A DNA stretch of 64,000 nt, taken from assembly GCF_900110455.1 (NCBI RefSeq), contig NZ_FOIS01000003.1, forward strand, positions 637,491 to 701,490. Direction: 5' to 3'. The notes under the pieces were generated by a model. That model was not told where the DNA came from. It saw only the letters and a list, made by a program, of their open reading frames with translations, and did no database searches. Positions 30,587 to 39,478 of this stretch are shown piece by piece. The first letter of the stretch is position 1. Every line of letters begins with the position of its first letter. Both the position numbers and the translations under genes were made by a program. Source of the stretch: Natrinema salifodinae (GTDB lineage: Archaea > Halobacteriota > Halobacteria > Halobacteriales > Natrialbaceae).

Positions 30587-32074
30587 TCAAGCGAGATCTA
30601 CCTCCGAATCGCCCAGCGCGTCCGGGACCCACGCGCGGTTCGGATCGTCGGTCTCGTCCATCCACTCGATCAATCGCCCCCGCATCTCCCGACGGGCGTC
30701 GTCGTACTCGGGATGATCGATCAGGTTTTGCAACTCCGCCGGATCTGCGTCGAGATCGTACAGTTCGTCGACGTCGGGCCCGTTGTAGACGTACTTGTAT
30801 CGGTCCGTGCGGACCATCCGCTGGCTGTAGAGACCGAACTCGTCGCCGTGGTACTGGGCGAACGTCGACTCCCGCCAGGCGACGTCGGCCGGCGGGTCGC
30901 CGCCGTTCTCGAGCACCGGCACTAGGCTCCGCGAGTCGAAGCCGTCGGGGATGGGGACGTCCGCGAGGTCGAGGAAGGTAGCCGCCAGGTCGTGGAGGTG
31001 AACCGGCGCCTCGCAGCGCTCGCCCGAATCGGCGACGCCGGGCCAGCGGATCTGCAGCGGGATGCGGTAGGTGTCGTCGTACATCAGCGGCCCCTTGTTG
31101 AACTGGCGGTGGCTCCCGGCGAAATCACCGTGGTCCGAGGCGTGGACGACGACCGTCTCGTCGGCCAGGCCGGTCTCCTCGAGGGCCTCGAGGATCCGAT
31201 CGAGCTGGTGATCGATCAGGGTGACGAACCCCCAGTACTTCGCGATCGCTTCGGCCCAGAGGTCCCAGTCGAAGTCGGCCACGCCGCGGTAGTCGAGGTA
31301 GTTCTCGTGAACCTGCGGTTTCCCGTCGTAGGTCTCGGCGTAGGTGTCGGGGGGTTCGATCTCGTCGGGATCGTACATCGAGGCGTACGGCTCGGGGACG
31401 ACGTAGGGGTGATGAGGGCCGTAGAAGTCCGCGCGGTGGAAGAAGGGGCCGTCCCCGCGGTCGCCGTCGGCGTGGTCCTCGATCGCGTTGATCGTCCGCT
31501 CGGCGAGGAAGAACGCCCGCGTCTCCTCGACGTCGATCGGCGTCTTCGCGGCGACGAAGGTTCCCTCGTCGCCGTCGCGCGGGTCGTCGCCGGTGTAGAT
31601 CGCCTCCTCGAGGTCGACCGTACCGACGGGCGTGCCCCGCTCCTCGCGGTACTCGCGGAACGCCTGGTCGATGTCGTCGTGGTGTGTGTCGCTGCCGCCG
31701 AGATAGGAGAACCCGAAGTCGGCGGGCGTCTGGTCGCGGCCGGCGTGCCACTTTCCCGTGTAGGAGAGGTCGTAGCCGGCGGCGACGAGTTCCTCGGAGA
31801 ACGTCGAGAGGTCCTCGGGCAGGTTCGCTCGAATCGCGTCCGGTTCGTGGCAGTTGTTTAGCATCCCGTGGCCGTGGGGAAAGCGGCCGGTCAGCAGCGA
31901 CGCGCGTGCGCTGGAGCAGATGCTGATCGGCGTGAAGGCCCGCTCGAAGCGCATGCCCCCGTTCGAGAGCCGGTCCATCGCTGGCGTCTCGACCGGCGGT
32001 CCCTCGGGCGCGCTGCAGTCGTACCGCTCCTGGTCGGTGAGCACGAACAGGACGTTCGGGCGGGTGTCGGCCAT
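30587..32074 (-). CDS. sulfatase (alkaline phosphatase superfamily) with variant formylglycine motif
   Basis: This 495-residue protein starts at ATG 32074. The N-terminus has PNVLFVLTDQERYDC (metal D14-Q15 region), followed by ICSSARASLLTGR (about residues 52-64). In sulfatases the C-x-P-S-R motif yields formylglycine; here C53-S-S-A-R57 replaces it. Further motifs are GKWHAG (about 105-110), FYGPHHPY, and ASDHGDFAGSHRQFNKG (about 330-346). No signal peptide, so intracellular. The substrate is unknown. A formylglycine-generating enzyme is not in this window. It could also be a phosphodiesterase-like or choline-sulfatase-like enzyme. Confidence 0.9.
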   Translation of the reverse strand: MADTRPNVLFVLTDQERYDCSAPEGPPVETPAMDRLSNGGMRFERAFTPISICSSARASLLTGRFPHGHGMLNNCHEPDAIRANLPEDLSTFSEELVAAGYDLSYTGKWHAGRDQTPADFGFSYLGGSDTHHDDIDQAFREYREERGTPVGTVDLEEAIYTGDDPRDGDEGTFVAAKTPIDVEETRAFFLAERTINAIEDHADGDRGDGPFFHRADFYGPHHPYVVPEPYASMYDPDEIEPPDTYAETYDGKPQVHENYLDYRGVADFDWDLWAEAIAKYWGFVTLIDHQLDRILEALEETGLADETVVVHASDHGDFAGSHRQFNKGPLMYDDTYRIPLQIRWPGVADSGERCEAPVHLHDLAATFLDLADVPIPDGFDSRSLVPVLENGGDPPADVAWRESTFAQYHGDEFGLYSQRMVRTDRYKYVYNGPDVDELYDLDADPAELQNLIDHPEYDDARREMRGRLIEWMDETDDPNRAWVPDALGDSEVDLA

Positions 32075-32181
32075 CAGGCGACGTACACCGCCGCCGTAGT
32101 TAATGATGGGACCTGCGTGGCAAATAAGCCGCCACGGTGTAAACCCCACCGTTCATTACCGGTCCGTTCGACGGACCACGC

Positions 32182-32454
32182 GTGCCGGGAGCGTACTGCG
32201 GTGAGTGCGAGTGGCAGTATCGGGTCGATGGAGACGGGGACGGGGACGAAGACCGCGCGAAGGAACTCAGTCGAGCGATGATCGATCACTTCGTCGAAAC
32301 CGGTCACTCGCCGGTCGAGCGGTGCGACGCCGACGATCGGCTCGCGAGCGATGCGGACAGCGAGCGGAGCGACCAGGCGCGGGCCGGCGAGTCGCTCGAA
32401 CGCTCCCGCGAGAAACCGACCGAGTCGACGACGGCGAGACGCCGAGAGCGGTAA
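32182..32454 (+). CDS. small zinc-finger-like haloarchaeal protein
   Basis: This 90-residue protein starts at GTG 32182. The N-terminus contains YCGECEWQYRVD (C6, C9) and MIDHFVETGHSPVERC with two histidines (about 35 and 41), giving a C-x2-C plus H-x5-H arrangement. The C-terminal half is an acidic, Ser/Arg-rich low-complexity segment (about 50-90) that probably is disordered. I recall similar small proteins in many haloarchaea; function unknown. It is divergent from the sulfatase gene. Confidence 0.6.
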   Translation: MPGAYCGECEWQYRVDGDGDGDEDRAKELSRAMIDHFVETGHSPVERCDADDRLASDADSERSDQARAGESLERSREKPTESTTARRRER

Positions 32455-32622
32455 CCGGATCGACGCGACCGGACGGGAAGCGCGCTCGCAGTCGCCGATT
32501 CGCAGGAACCGGGTCGAGATGGCCGCACGATAGCGGATTGGACGAGAGAGCGCACCCGAGAAGCGAGAACGTCGGTTCGGGAAAATGACGAAGACGGCGA
32601 GAACGGGCTCCGATGGAGCCGC

Positions 32623-33921
32623 TTACGCGAGATCGTCGTAGGTCGGCCGCTCGCGGTTGCCCGGGAACTCGTCGACCGGGACCTGAATCTGGTCGCCCGA
32701 CGCCATATCCTTGATCGTCACCTCGTCGTTCGCGAGGTCCTGCTCGCCGACGATGACGACCGTCTCGGCGTTGATCGAGTCGGCGTAATCGAGTTGCGCG
32801 CCGAACGACCGGCCGGCGACGTCCGTCTCGACGACGTGGCCCCGCTCGCGCAGGTCGCGGACGATCCGGGACGCCTCGGCTCGCGTGTCGCCGATCTGGA
32901 GGACGTAGTAGTCGGTTGTCACTTCTTCCGCCGGCCAGACGCCGGCCCGCTGCAGCAACAGCGACAGCGTGGCGTGACCCGGCGCGACGCCGACCGCGGG
33001 CGTCGGCTGCCCGCCGAACTGCTCGATGAGGTCGTCGTAGCGGCCGCCGCCGAAGATCGACCGCGAAACTTCCCCGGCCGAGTCGAAGCACTCGAAGACG
33101 ACGCCGGTGTAGTAGTCGAGCCCGCGGGCCGTCTCCAGCGAGATGGTGCAGTACTCGCGGGCGCCGAAGTCCTCCGCGGCCGCGAGCACGTTCTGGAGGT
33201 TCTCGACGGCCGCCGTCACGCGCTCGGTGTCAGCGAACGCCTTGACCTCGTCCAAGTCGCCGCTCGCGATGAGGTCGTCGAACTCGGCGGCCTGGTCGGC
33301 CGTCAATCCGGCGTCGATCAGCAGGTCGTGGTACTCGGCCTGCGAGAGCTTATCGGATTTGTCGACCGCCCGGATCGCCGCCTCGGTGTCGACGTCGGCC
33401 TCGTAGCTCTCGACGACGCCCCCGAGGATGTCCCGGTGGGAGATCCGGAACTCGAAGTGCTCGCCGGTGAGGCCGAGGCCGGTCAGCGCGTCGGCCGCCC
33501 AGGCGAGAATCTCGGCGTCGGCCTCGGGCGCCGAAGAGCCGAAGATGTCGACGTTGGTCTGGTAGAACTCCCGGTATCGGCCCTGCTGGACCTGCTCGTA
33601 GCGCCAGAACGGGCGCGTCGAGAACCACTTGATCGGCTTCGACAGCTCCTGTTGCTTCGCGACGACCATCCGAGCGACGGTCGGCGTCAGCTCGGGGGTC
33701 ATCGCAACGTGGCGGCCGCTCTGGTCCTCGAACGAGTAGAGTTCGTCGACGATGTCGTCGCCGCTCTTGTCCGTCCACATCGCAGCCCGTTCTAACGCCG
33801 GCGTTCCGATCTCGCGGAAGCCGTACTCGCGGGCCGCGTCCTCTAAACCGTCGATGGTCGCCCGCCTGGCGGCCATCTCGCCGGGATAGAAGTCACGAAA
33901 GCCCTTGATCCGGTCGTACAT
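32623..33921 (-). CDS. hisS: histidine--tRNA ligase
   Basis: This 432-residue class II synthetase charges tRNA-His. Motif 1 region MYDRIKGFRDFYPGEMAARR and motif 2 RPFWRYEQVQQGRYREFYQTNVDIFG are present, as is the HisRS-specific LETARGLDYYTGVVFECF (about 263-280) and motif 3 (GVAPGHATLSLLLQR, about 316-330). The C-terminal anticodon-binding domain (YYVLQIGDTRAEASRIVRDLRERGH...) follows. ATG 33921 is the only conserved start. The length matches the archaeal enzyme. The neighbouring PP-loop/PDCD5/S19e genes are also translation-related, reading in the same direction. Confidence 0.97.
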   Translation of the reverse strand: MYDRIKGFRDFYPGEMAARRATIDGLEDAAREYGFREIGTPALERAAMWTDKSGDDIVDELYSFEDQSGRHVAMTPELTPTVARMVVAKQQELSKPIKWFSTRPFWRYEQVQQGRYREFYQTNVDIFGSSAPEADAEILAWAADALTGLGLTGEHFEFRISHRDILGGVVESYEADVDTEAAIRAVDKSDKLSQAEYHDLLIDAGLTADQAAEFDDLIASGDLDEVKAFADTERVTAAVENLQNVLAAAEDFGAREYCTISLETARGLDYYTGVVFECFDSAGEVSRSIFGGGRYDDLIEQFGGQPTPAVGVAPGHATLSLLLQRAGVWPAEEVTTDYYVLQIGDTRAEASRIVRDLRERGHVVETDVAGRSFGAQLDYADSINAETVVIVGEQDLANDEVTIKDMASGDQIQVPVDEFPGNRERPTYDDLA

Positions 33922-34031
33922 GCTACGTCGTTCGGGGACGGCGAACTTCTATCCTTCCGTTCGGGGACGTCCCGGCTCCGGCATGTACCGCGTCGGACGT
34001 TGCGTCAGGACGGCCACGTCCGCATCGGCGG

Positions 34032-34622
34032 TCAGCGAACGTTCGTCACGTACGTCTGATTGTGATCGGGGAAGTACTCCGCAATCGCCGCGGGACCCTC
34101 TTGCTCGGCGATCACCGCTCGCAGCTCCGCCTCGTAATCGGCCCTGTCGATCTCCTCGCTCGGACCGACGGTCACGTCCAATCGCGCGTCGACCAGACGG
34201 TCGACAGCCGCGCGGCCGAAGCCCGACAGCGGCGCGATGTAGTCGACGCCGTGGCGGTCCTCGAGGCTCTGGGCCTGGGCGCGGGAGACCGTCGGGACGC
34301 GATCGTCGCGGCGGGTGCCGTCGGCGATCGCATCGAACTCGCGGGCCGCGAGCCGTTCGAGGGCGTGCTGGTGGACGTGCTGGATGCCGTTTCGCGGGAA
34401 GCCGTCCTCGCGGATTCGCTCGACGGCCTCGCGGGCCACGTCGAGGTCGCACTCGAGTCGTTCGAACGCGAAGCCGACGGTGTCGGCCGTCTCACGGGCG
34501 TGTTTCCAGTCGTCGGTGACGCCGAAGTGGGCCGTCACAAGCGTGACGTCGTAGAACTCCTCGAGCAAGAGCGCGGCGAGTGTCGAGTCCTTCCCGCCGC
34601 TGTATAGCAGTCCGAGCTCCAT
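34032..34622 (-). CDS. PP-loop ATP pyrophosphatase family protein
   Basis: This 196-residue protein has SGGKDS at 9-14, the PP-loop of N-type ATP pyrophosphatases. LVTAHFGVTDDWKHARETADTVGFAFERLECDLD follows, as in thiouridylases, Dph6 and asparagine-synthase-like enzymes. ADGTRRDDRVPTVSRAQAQSLEDRHGVDYIAPLSGFGR (about 100-138) is characteristic of this haloarchaeal type. It probably modifies tRNA or a translation factor, but the substrate is not evident. ATG 34622 overlaps the stop of the upstream PDCD5 gene by one base, so both are in one operon with S19e. Haloarchaeal annotations often call it an alpha hydrolase. Confidence 0.85.
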   Translation of the reverse strand: MELGLLYSGGKDSTLAALLLEEFYDVTLVTAHFGVTDDWKHARETADTVGFAFERLECDLDVAREAVERIREDGFPRNGIQHVHQHALERLAAREFDAIADGTRRDDRVPTVSRAQAQSLEDRHGVDYIAPLSGFGRAAVDRLVDARLDVTVGPSEEIDRADYEAELRAVIAEQEGPAAIAEYFPDHNQTYVTNVR

Positions 34623-34972
34623 CAGCGCCGCTGGATGTCGAAGCTCTGCGAGTCGGGCTTGAGCTCCTTGAGGAGCTGTTTCATCTTGTCGTCGTCGATC
34701 TTCCCCTGAATTCGGCCGCTACGGGCCAGGCTGACGACCTGGCGCTCGACCTGCTCGCCGAACTGGGGCTTGCTCATCTTGACGGTGTTGAGCCGCTTGC
34801 GGGCGTCGTCGGTCAGGTGCTGGCGCAGGAGCGCGTTCTTCTGGGCCTCGGCCTGTTGCTGGGCCGCTTCCTGGGCCTCGTCGCCCTGGCCGGACTCGGC
34901 GCGATCCTGAAGCTGCTCCATCTTCTTCTGTCGGAGCTCTTCGAGTCGCTCGTCGTCAGGTGATCCACTCAT
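34622..34972 (-). CDS. DNA-binding protein, PDCD5 homologue
   Basis: This 116-residue protein is typical archaeal PDCD5: an N-terminal [19 protein letters not shown] helix, then a Gln/Glu/Ala-rich stretch, [58 protein letters not shown], and the C-terminus IQRR. The fold is a compact helical bundle; archaeal members bind DNA. It lies between the S19e gene (105 bases upstream) and the PP-loop gene, with which it overlaps by one base. Confidence 0.93.
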   Translation of the reverse strand: MSGSPDDERLEELRQKKMEQLQDRAESGQGDEAQEAAQQQAEAQKNALLRQHLTDDARKRLNTVKMSKPQFGEQVERQVVSLARSGRIQGKIDDDKMKQLLKELKPDSQSFDIQRR

Positions 34973-35077
34973 GGCTATATCTTACTGTTGTCTGCACGCG
35001 GGAAAATGATTACGGACCCGGACGACCGGTACACACGGCTCTCCGCGGTGAAACCGGCGCGAAAACGAATTCGAGCG

Positions 35078-35533
35078 TTACGCGTACCGTTCGAGTTCCG
35101 GACGGTCGAGTTCCTCGAGGACGTTGCCGGCGGTGTCGTCGAGCAGGCTCTGTCCCTCGGCGGTGACGCGGCGACCCTCGCCCTCGGCGGTCTCGACGAG
35201 GCCTTCGTCTTCGAGCTGCTGGAGGATCGTGCGGATCAGGTTCTTCGAGCCGTCGGCACGGTGGGCCGGCGCGACGCGGTAGCGGTTCGAGCCGCCGTTC
35301 GAGCCGCCGTACTCGGTCGAGAGTCGCTCGACGCCGACGGGACCGCGGTCGGCGACCTTGCGCAGGAGGCTCGCGGCGCGAGTCGCCCAGAAGTCCTCCT
35401 GTTCGGGCGGGAGCTCCCGGTCGGCGCCGGTCTTAGCGAACTTGCCCCAGTCCGGTTCCTCGAGTCGGTCCGCGAGATCGTCGGCGAGCGCCTCGATGAG
35501 GTCGTCCGCCGGAACGTCGTACATCGTAGCCAT
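35078..35533 (-). CDS. rps19e: 30S ribosomal protein S19e
   Basis: ATG 35533 gives 151 residues: MATMYDVPADDLIEALADDLADRLEEPDWGKFAKTG. This is followed by DFWATRAASLLRKVADRGPVGVERLSTEYGG and the basic NRYRVAPAHRADGSKNLIRTILQQLEDEGLVETAEGEGRRVT motif, all diagnostic of S19e. It is a component of the small ribosomal subunit. The next gene downstream encodes PDCD5, the usual archaeal order. A gap of about 100 bases separates it from thiL, which is divergent. Confidence 0.95.
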   Translation of the reverse strand: MATMYDVPADDLIEALADDLADRLEEPDWGKFAKTGADRELPPEQEDFWATRAASLLRKVADRGPVGVERLSTEYGGSNGGSNRYRVAPAHRADGSKNLIRTILQQLEDEGLVETAEGEGRRVTAEGQSLLDDTAGNVLEELDRPELERYA

Positions 35534-35631
35534 TGGCGTGTGGTTTCCGTCCCCGGCATTTAAGAGCATCGTATCTCGGCAACGGTCGGTCGGCCCGGAC
35601 CGTTTTTCGCCTTCGAGTCGAAACGGGTGGT

Positions 35632-36516
35632 ATGGACGAACGCGCCGCCCTGCGGCTCCTGTCGGACGAACTCGCGGCGGCCGGCGACGACGCGGCCGCC
35701 GTCGACGGCCTGGTCGTGACCACGGACATGCTCCACGAGCGGACGGACTTCCCGGCGGGGACGAGCCGCTACACCGCCGGCTGGCGCGCCGTCGGGGCGT
35801 CCCTGTCGGACGTAGCGGCGATGGGCGCCGACGCGACGGCCGCGGTCGCCGCCTACGCCGCGCCGTCGTTCGACCGCGGAGAGCTACTGGACTTCGTCCG
35901 CGGTGCACGCGACGTCTGCGAGCGCGTCGACGCCGAGTACGTCGGCGGCGATCTGGACGGCCACGAGGAGTTCACCGTCTCGACGACCGCGATCGGTCGG
36001 ACCGACGACCCCGTCCCGCGCAGCGGAGCGCGACCAGGCGACCTCGTCTGTGTCACCGGGACGTTCGGTCGGAGCGCTGCGGCGCTCCGCCTGTTCGAAC
36101 GTGGTGATGCGGAGCGCGCCAACGACCTCTTTCGGTTCGACCCCCGCGTCGCGACCGGGCGGGCGCTGGCACCTCACGCGACCGCGCTGATGGACTCGAG
36201 CGACGGGCTCGCCAGGTCGCTCCATCAGCTCGCCGAGGCCAGCGACTGCGGGTTCGCGATCGAGTCCGAATCGGTTCCGATCGCCGACGCAGTCTGTGAG
36301 GTCGCCGCGAACGACGACCAGGCGCTCGAGCTCGCGACGACCTTCGGCGAGGACTTCGAACTCGTCGCGACGGTACCGGACCGCTCGGTCGCGGCCGTAC
36401 GGAACGCGACGGACGTGTCGCTGTCCGTGATCGGGACGGTCCGCGACGCCGACGAGGGCGAGCGCGTCACCATGGACGGCGAGTCGCTTCCGGATCGAGG
36501 CTACACGCACGGCTGA
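35632..36516 (+). CDS. thiL: thiamine-monophosphate kinase ThiL
   Basis: This 294-residue AIR-synthase-family enzyme phosphorylates thiamine monophosphate to the active diphosphate. The acidic metal-binding segment GDDAAAVDGLVVTTDM (D19, D20, D32) is at the N-terminus. The GGDLDGHEEFTVSTTAIGR (about 104-122) and ATALMDSSDGLARSLHQLAEAS (about 182-203) segments follow. It is slightly shorter than the bacterial protein (around 320). Start ATG 35632 is followed directly by the conserved N-terminus. The downstream site-2 protease gene is convergent. Confidence 0.9.
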   Translation: MDERAALRLLSDELAAAGDDAAAVDGLVVTTDMLHERTDFPAGTSRYTAGWRAVGASLSDVAAMGADATAAVAAYAAPSFDRGELLDFVRGARDVCERVDAEYVGGDLDGHEEFTVSTTAIGRTDDPVPRSGARPGDLVCVTGTFGRSAAALRLFERGDAERANDLFRFDPRVATGRALAPHATALMDSSDGLARSLHQLAEASDCGFAIESESVPIADAVCEVAANDDQALELATTFGEDFELVATVPDRSVAAVRNATDVSLSVIGTVRDADEGERVTMDGESLPDRGYTHG

Positions 36517-36576
36517 GGACGGAACCGAGAGCGGGAACGGGAACGAAATCGAGACCGAGACGAAACCGGAACGGGA
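36517..36576. repeat. purine-rich low-complexity spacer
   Basis: The 60 bases between thiL and the site-2 protease gene consist almost entirely of GGAACGG, GGAACGAAAT and GAGACCGAGACG-type units on the plus strand. Similar GGAAC and GCGGAA units recur at the end of the TraB-like gene (63120-63210). This is likely slippage-derived sequence. Confidence 0.5.
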
Positions 36577-37734
36577 TCAGCCGACGATCACGACCGGCAC
36601 CGGCATGAAACAGAGGAAGCCGAGCCCGAACGTGGCGATTCCGAGGACGAATCGCCCGCGTCCGAGCGGCTCATCGCGGATCGGCGTCGCCGGCCCCATC
36701 GACGCGAGCACCGTCGTCAACAGTCCCCAGAGGATCCAGACGAAGACCGTGTTCACGTCGTAATTCTGTACGTAGTAGAGGTAACCCGCGAGCGCGAACA
36801 GCACGCCTGGTACCAGCGCCGCGATCGTCTCCTGAAGTTCGCCGGTCATCGCCCGCAGGATGTGGCCGCCGTCGAGCTGGCCGACCGGGATCAGATTGAG
36901 AAAGGTGACGAACATCCCGACCCACGCACCGATGACGACCGGGTTCACGCCCATCGTCGGGTCCTCGCGGTACAGCGACTGATCGAAACCGGCCGCGAGC
37001 CACTCGAGTAGCAGGGGATAGCCCAACTCGATCTGGACCGCGTCGGGACTCTGAAGCACCGCGGGATCGACGGTTACTGGCGGCATGTGGAGCCCGACCA
37101 CCGTCACGACGACCGTCGCCACCAGGCCGGCTAGTGGCCCGGCGACGCCGATGTCGAACAGCGCCTTCCGGTCGGGCATCCGACCTTTCATCTTGATGAC
37201 CGCGCCCATCGTCCCGATGAGCGTCGGCACCGGGATGAAGTAGGGCAGCGAGGCGTCGACCTGGTGGTAGCGGCTCATGACGTAGTGGCCCATCTCGTGG
37301 ACGCCGAGCACGCCGAGGATCGCGACCGTGAACGGCCAGGCCTGCAGGATCGCAGTCGGATCGGTGAACGGATCGATCTGATACCAGAACGAGCCCGCGA
37401 ACAGCGTCGAGCCGACCGTCAACAGGAGCAAGACGATGTTCGTCCACGGAATTCCGTCGACGCCGACGGACGTTGGTTCAGCGACGAGGGCGTACTCGCC
37501 GTGGCGTCGCTCGAGGTTCGCGTCGTAGCCGTGGTCCCGGAAGTCCGGCCACAGTTCGCGGACCACCCGTTCGGGGTGGGCCAACGGATCCCCATAGTAC
37601 ACTAATCGGTCGTCCTCGCGTTGGATCTCGTAGACCGCGAACACCGATTCGATGCGATCGATCGACGGCCCGTCGTCGAGCGACCGCGCGCCGCGTCCCG
37701 GCCCGTCGAAACCGGACCGATCGACGTCGTCCAT
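36577..37734 (-). CDS. site-2 protease family (M50) intramembrane metalloprotease
   Basis: This 385-residue protein has an N-terminal soluble part (about 1-90) followed by an M50 membrane domain: HEMGH (H146-H150) in GVLGVHEMGHYVMSRYHQVD, FDIGVAGPLAGL, and GQLDGGHIL near residue 285 supplying the third zinc ligand. About six membrane segments are predicted. Site-2 proteases cleave membrane-anchored regulators. TTTATACC, 26-33 bases upstream of ATG 37734 on the minus strand, is a good TATA box and predicts a leaderless mRNA. It is convergent with thiL. Confidence 0.93.
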   Translation of the reverse strand: MDDVDRSGFDGPGRGARSLDDGPSIDRIESVFAVYEIQREDDRLVYYGDPLAHPERVVRELWPDFRDHGYDANLERRHGEYALVAEPTSVGVDGIPWTNIVLLLLTVGSTLFAGSFWYQIDPFTDPTAILQAWPFTVAILGVLGVHEMGHYVMSRYHQVDASLPYFIPVPTLIGTMGAVIKMKGRMPDRKALFDIGVAGPLAGLVATVVVTVVGLHMPPVTVDPAVLQSPDAVQIELGYPLLLEWLAAGFDQSLYREDPTMGVNPVVIGAWVGMFVTFLNLIPVGQLDGGHILRAMTGELQETIAALVPGVLFALAGYLYYVQNYDVNTVFVWILWGLLTTVLASMGPATPIRDEPLGRGRFVLGIATFGLGFLCFMPVPVVIVG

Positions 37735-37986
37735 CAGCCGTGTTTCGCTACCACTCGGTATAAATGGAGTGTCGTCGGCAGGGTCAGCCGTTTCTCGCGG
37801 TCGCGGGTCGACCCGCAGCTAATGACGCGGCCGAGCGGCGAAAATAGCGGGGTGGAACCGCGTGACGGTTCAGGGCGGCTGTGCCGGATGGCGTCAGTAC
37901 CGATGGCAGTGACGCGCCGACACGGGAGAGGGATGCGGGGATAGTCGGCGGGCGGTGCGATCGCTTTCTTCGAGCACGGGGGACGA

Positions 37987-38226
37987 TCAGGCGGGAGCGA
38001 CGCGCCAGGTGGTCGCGCTCGTGTACGACCACTTCTCGATCTCGAGGTCGTTGACCGAATCGGAGAGCTTGACCATCAGCGCGCCGATCTCCTTGGGGGA
38101 CATGCCGACATCGTCTGCGATAAACTTCCCTTTAAAGTACAGTTCGCCGTCTTCGGCGCGTTCGCGCAGGTAGCGTTTCAGTCGGCGTTCCTTGCTTTCC
38201 GTGGAGGGTTGGGCTGTCGTGCTCAT
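37987..38226 (-). CDS. small haloarchaeal DUF7123-type protein
   Basis: ATG 38226 gives 79 residues (STTAQPSTESKERRLKRYLRERAEDGELYFKGKFIADDVGMSPKEIGALMVKLSDSVNDLEIEKWSYTSATTWRVAPA). From memory this is DUF7123. It looks like a small winged-helix: helix ERRLKRYLRERA, a putative recognition helix MSPKEIGALMVKLSDSV, and a terminal strand. DNA binding is plausible but not proven. A TATA-like TTATAAAG (38256-38263) lies about 30-37 bases before the start. Its AT-rich upstream region is longer than normal. Confidence 0.78.
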   Translation of the reverse strand: MSTTAQPSTESKERRLKRYLRERAEDGELYFKGKFIADDVGMSPKEIGALMVKLSDSVNDLEIEKWSYTSATTWRVAPA

Positions 38227-38482
38227 CGACACTCGTCCCTTCCGATGGCAAGATGTTATAAAGGGTGGATGGTTAGCGGCGTTTCGATTGTGTTCAGTTA
38301 TCCGGTGGGTAAGAGACGTTTTATTCCTTTGGGCATGACTATTTACAATGGCCTTAGCGCCGCCGAGACGTTTTATAACCGCCTCTAACTTATTATATCG
38401 GGACTGACTGCAATGGGCAGGACAATGTTTCCATTCCCGACCGTTTTCCTATTTCAGCCCACTCGCCGAACGAATATAACTG
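38227..38482. other. AT-rich intergenic island with tandem promoter-like 12-mers
   Basis: This 256-base region is much more AT-rich than its neighbours. It contains GAGACGTTTTAT twice, at 38313-38324 and 38365-38376 (52 bases apart). On the minus strand each reads ATAAAACGTCTC, a TATA-type element. A third TATA-like TTATAAAG at 38256 serves the DUF7123-type gene. ATTATATCG at 38391-38399 is a further AT-rich element. A 40-codon frame from 38413 has non-haloarchaeal codon use and is probably not a gene. The region may hold tandem promoters or a small RNA. Confidence 0.5.
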
Positions 38483-39316
38483 TTAGGATCGCTCGTGAAC
38501 CCAGAACTCGTCCTCGACCGTCACCTCCTTCTTGAACAGGGGAACTTCGTCCTTCAGGCGGTTGATTCCGTCCTCAACGGTCCGAAACGCCTCTTCGCGG
38601 TGACCGGCGAGCACGACGACGAAGACGATGTCCTCGCCGTCCTCGACGACGCCCGTCCGGTGGTAGAGCTCCACGTCGAAGACGCCGTCTCGCGCCTCGA
38701 GATCCGTTTTCAGGGCAGCCATCCGCTCGTCCGCCACGCCCTCGTACTTCTCGAACTCGAGGTACTGCGTGCGCGCATCGTCCGCGCTGTCTTTCCCTCT
38801 GACCCGGCCGGTGAACGTCGCGATCGCGCCCGCCCGCCCGGCGTTCGGCGATCGCTTGACGCGGGCCACTAACGACTCGAGGGTCTCGTAGGGCTCGGTC
38901 GACTCGAGGGCGGCCACCAGACCGTCGAGATCGAGGTCGCCGGGGCGCTCGACGCTTGCGAGAACGGACTCGTCTTCATCCGCGGCGTCGACCGCGCCGA
39001 CGGCGACCGACGGGTACCGGAGCGACGACACGCCGACGACGATCGCGTAGTCGCAATCGGTCACCAGGCGGTCGAGCGCCTCGCCGACGGACAAGCCCGT
39101 GCCCGAGGCGGTCCAGTCGCCGTCGGCGCCGAGGTCGTAGGTGACGTCGCCGCCGACCGTGAGCGATTCGCCCGCGTGCGTGCCGTCGGCGATCGTCGCG
39201 TCGTACCTGACGACGCCGACGCGGCCGCGTTCCGAGAGCCGGTCGACGAGGCGATCGACCACCGACTCGACGGTCTCGGAGCCGGCCCCCTCGTCGCGAA
39301 CACCGAGTACGTGCAT
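38483..39316 (-). CDS. moaE: MobB-like/MoaE fusion, molybdopterin synthase catalytic subunit
   Basis: This 277-residue protein starts at ATG 39316. Residues about 1-125 resemble MobB-like guanine-nucleotide-binding proteins, but the Walker motif is weak (RDEGAGSETVESVVDRLVDRL). Residues about 135-277 are MoaE: ATFTGRVRG, LEFEKYEGVADERMAALKTDLEARDGVFDVELYHRTG, then EEAFRTVEDGINRLKDEVPLFKKE with the catalytic Lys region. MoaE converts cyclic pyranopterin phosphate to molybdopterin. It works with the SAMP/MoaD small subunit, which is not in this window. The N-terminal fusion is a known haloarchaeal arrangement. Confidence 0.9.
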   Translation of the reverse strand: MHVLGVRDEGAGSETVESVVDRLVDRLSERGRVGVVRYDATIADGTHAGESLTVGGDVTYDLGADGDWTASGTGLSVGEALDRLVTDCDYAIVVGVSSLRYPSVAVGAVDAADEDESVLASVERPGDLDLDGLVAALESTEPYETLESLVARVKRSPNAGRAGAIATFTGRVRGKDSADDARTQYLEFEKYEGVADERMAALKTDLEARDGVFDVELYHRTGVVEDGEDIVFVVVLAGHREEAFRTVEDGINRLKDEVPLFKKEVTVEDEFWVHERS

Positions 39317-39478
39317 AGTCGTGCTATGGATCGGTCGGACTTTGTAGCTGTCGACGCATGCCGCAGAAGCGGCTATTGCGGTTGGATTCGGCTCTGGCCG
39401 ATACCCTCGGCGACCGGTAATCGAGTATCCCGGCGGACGGGCTGCGGGACTTTGCACCTGCGCGATGAACGCTCGAGC

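Noticed and set aside
37784-38032. 82-codon minus-strand frame between the site-2 protease and DUF7123-type genes
   Set aside because: Arg/Ser/Ala-rich, overlaps the end of a supported gene and shows no conserved pattern.
38413-38535. 40-codon frame with start in the AT-rich island
   Set aside because: Codon use is unlike the surrounding genes, it overlaps the moaE end on the opposite strand, and no motif is visible.
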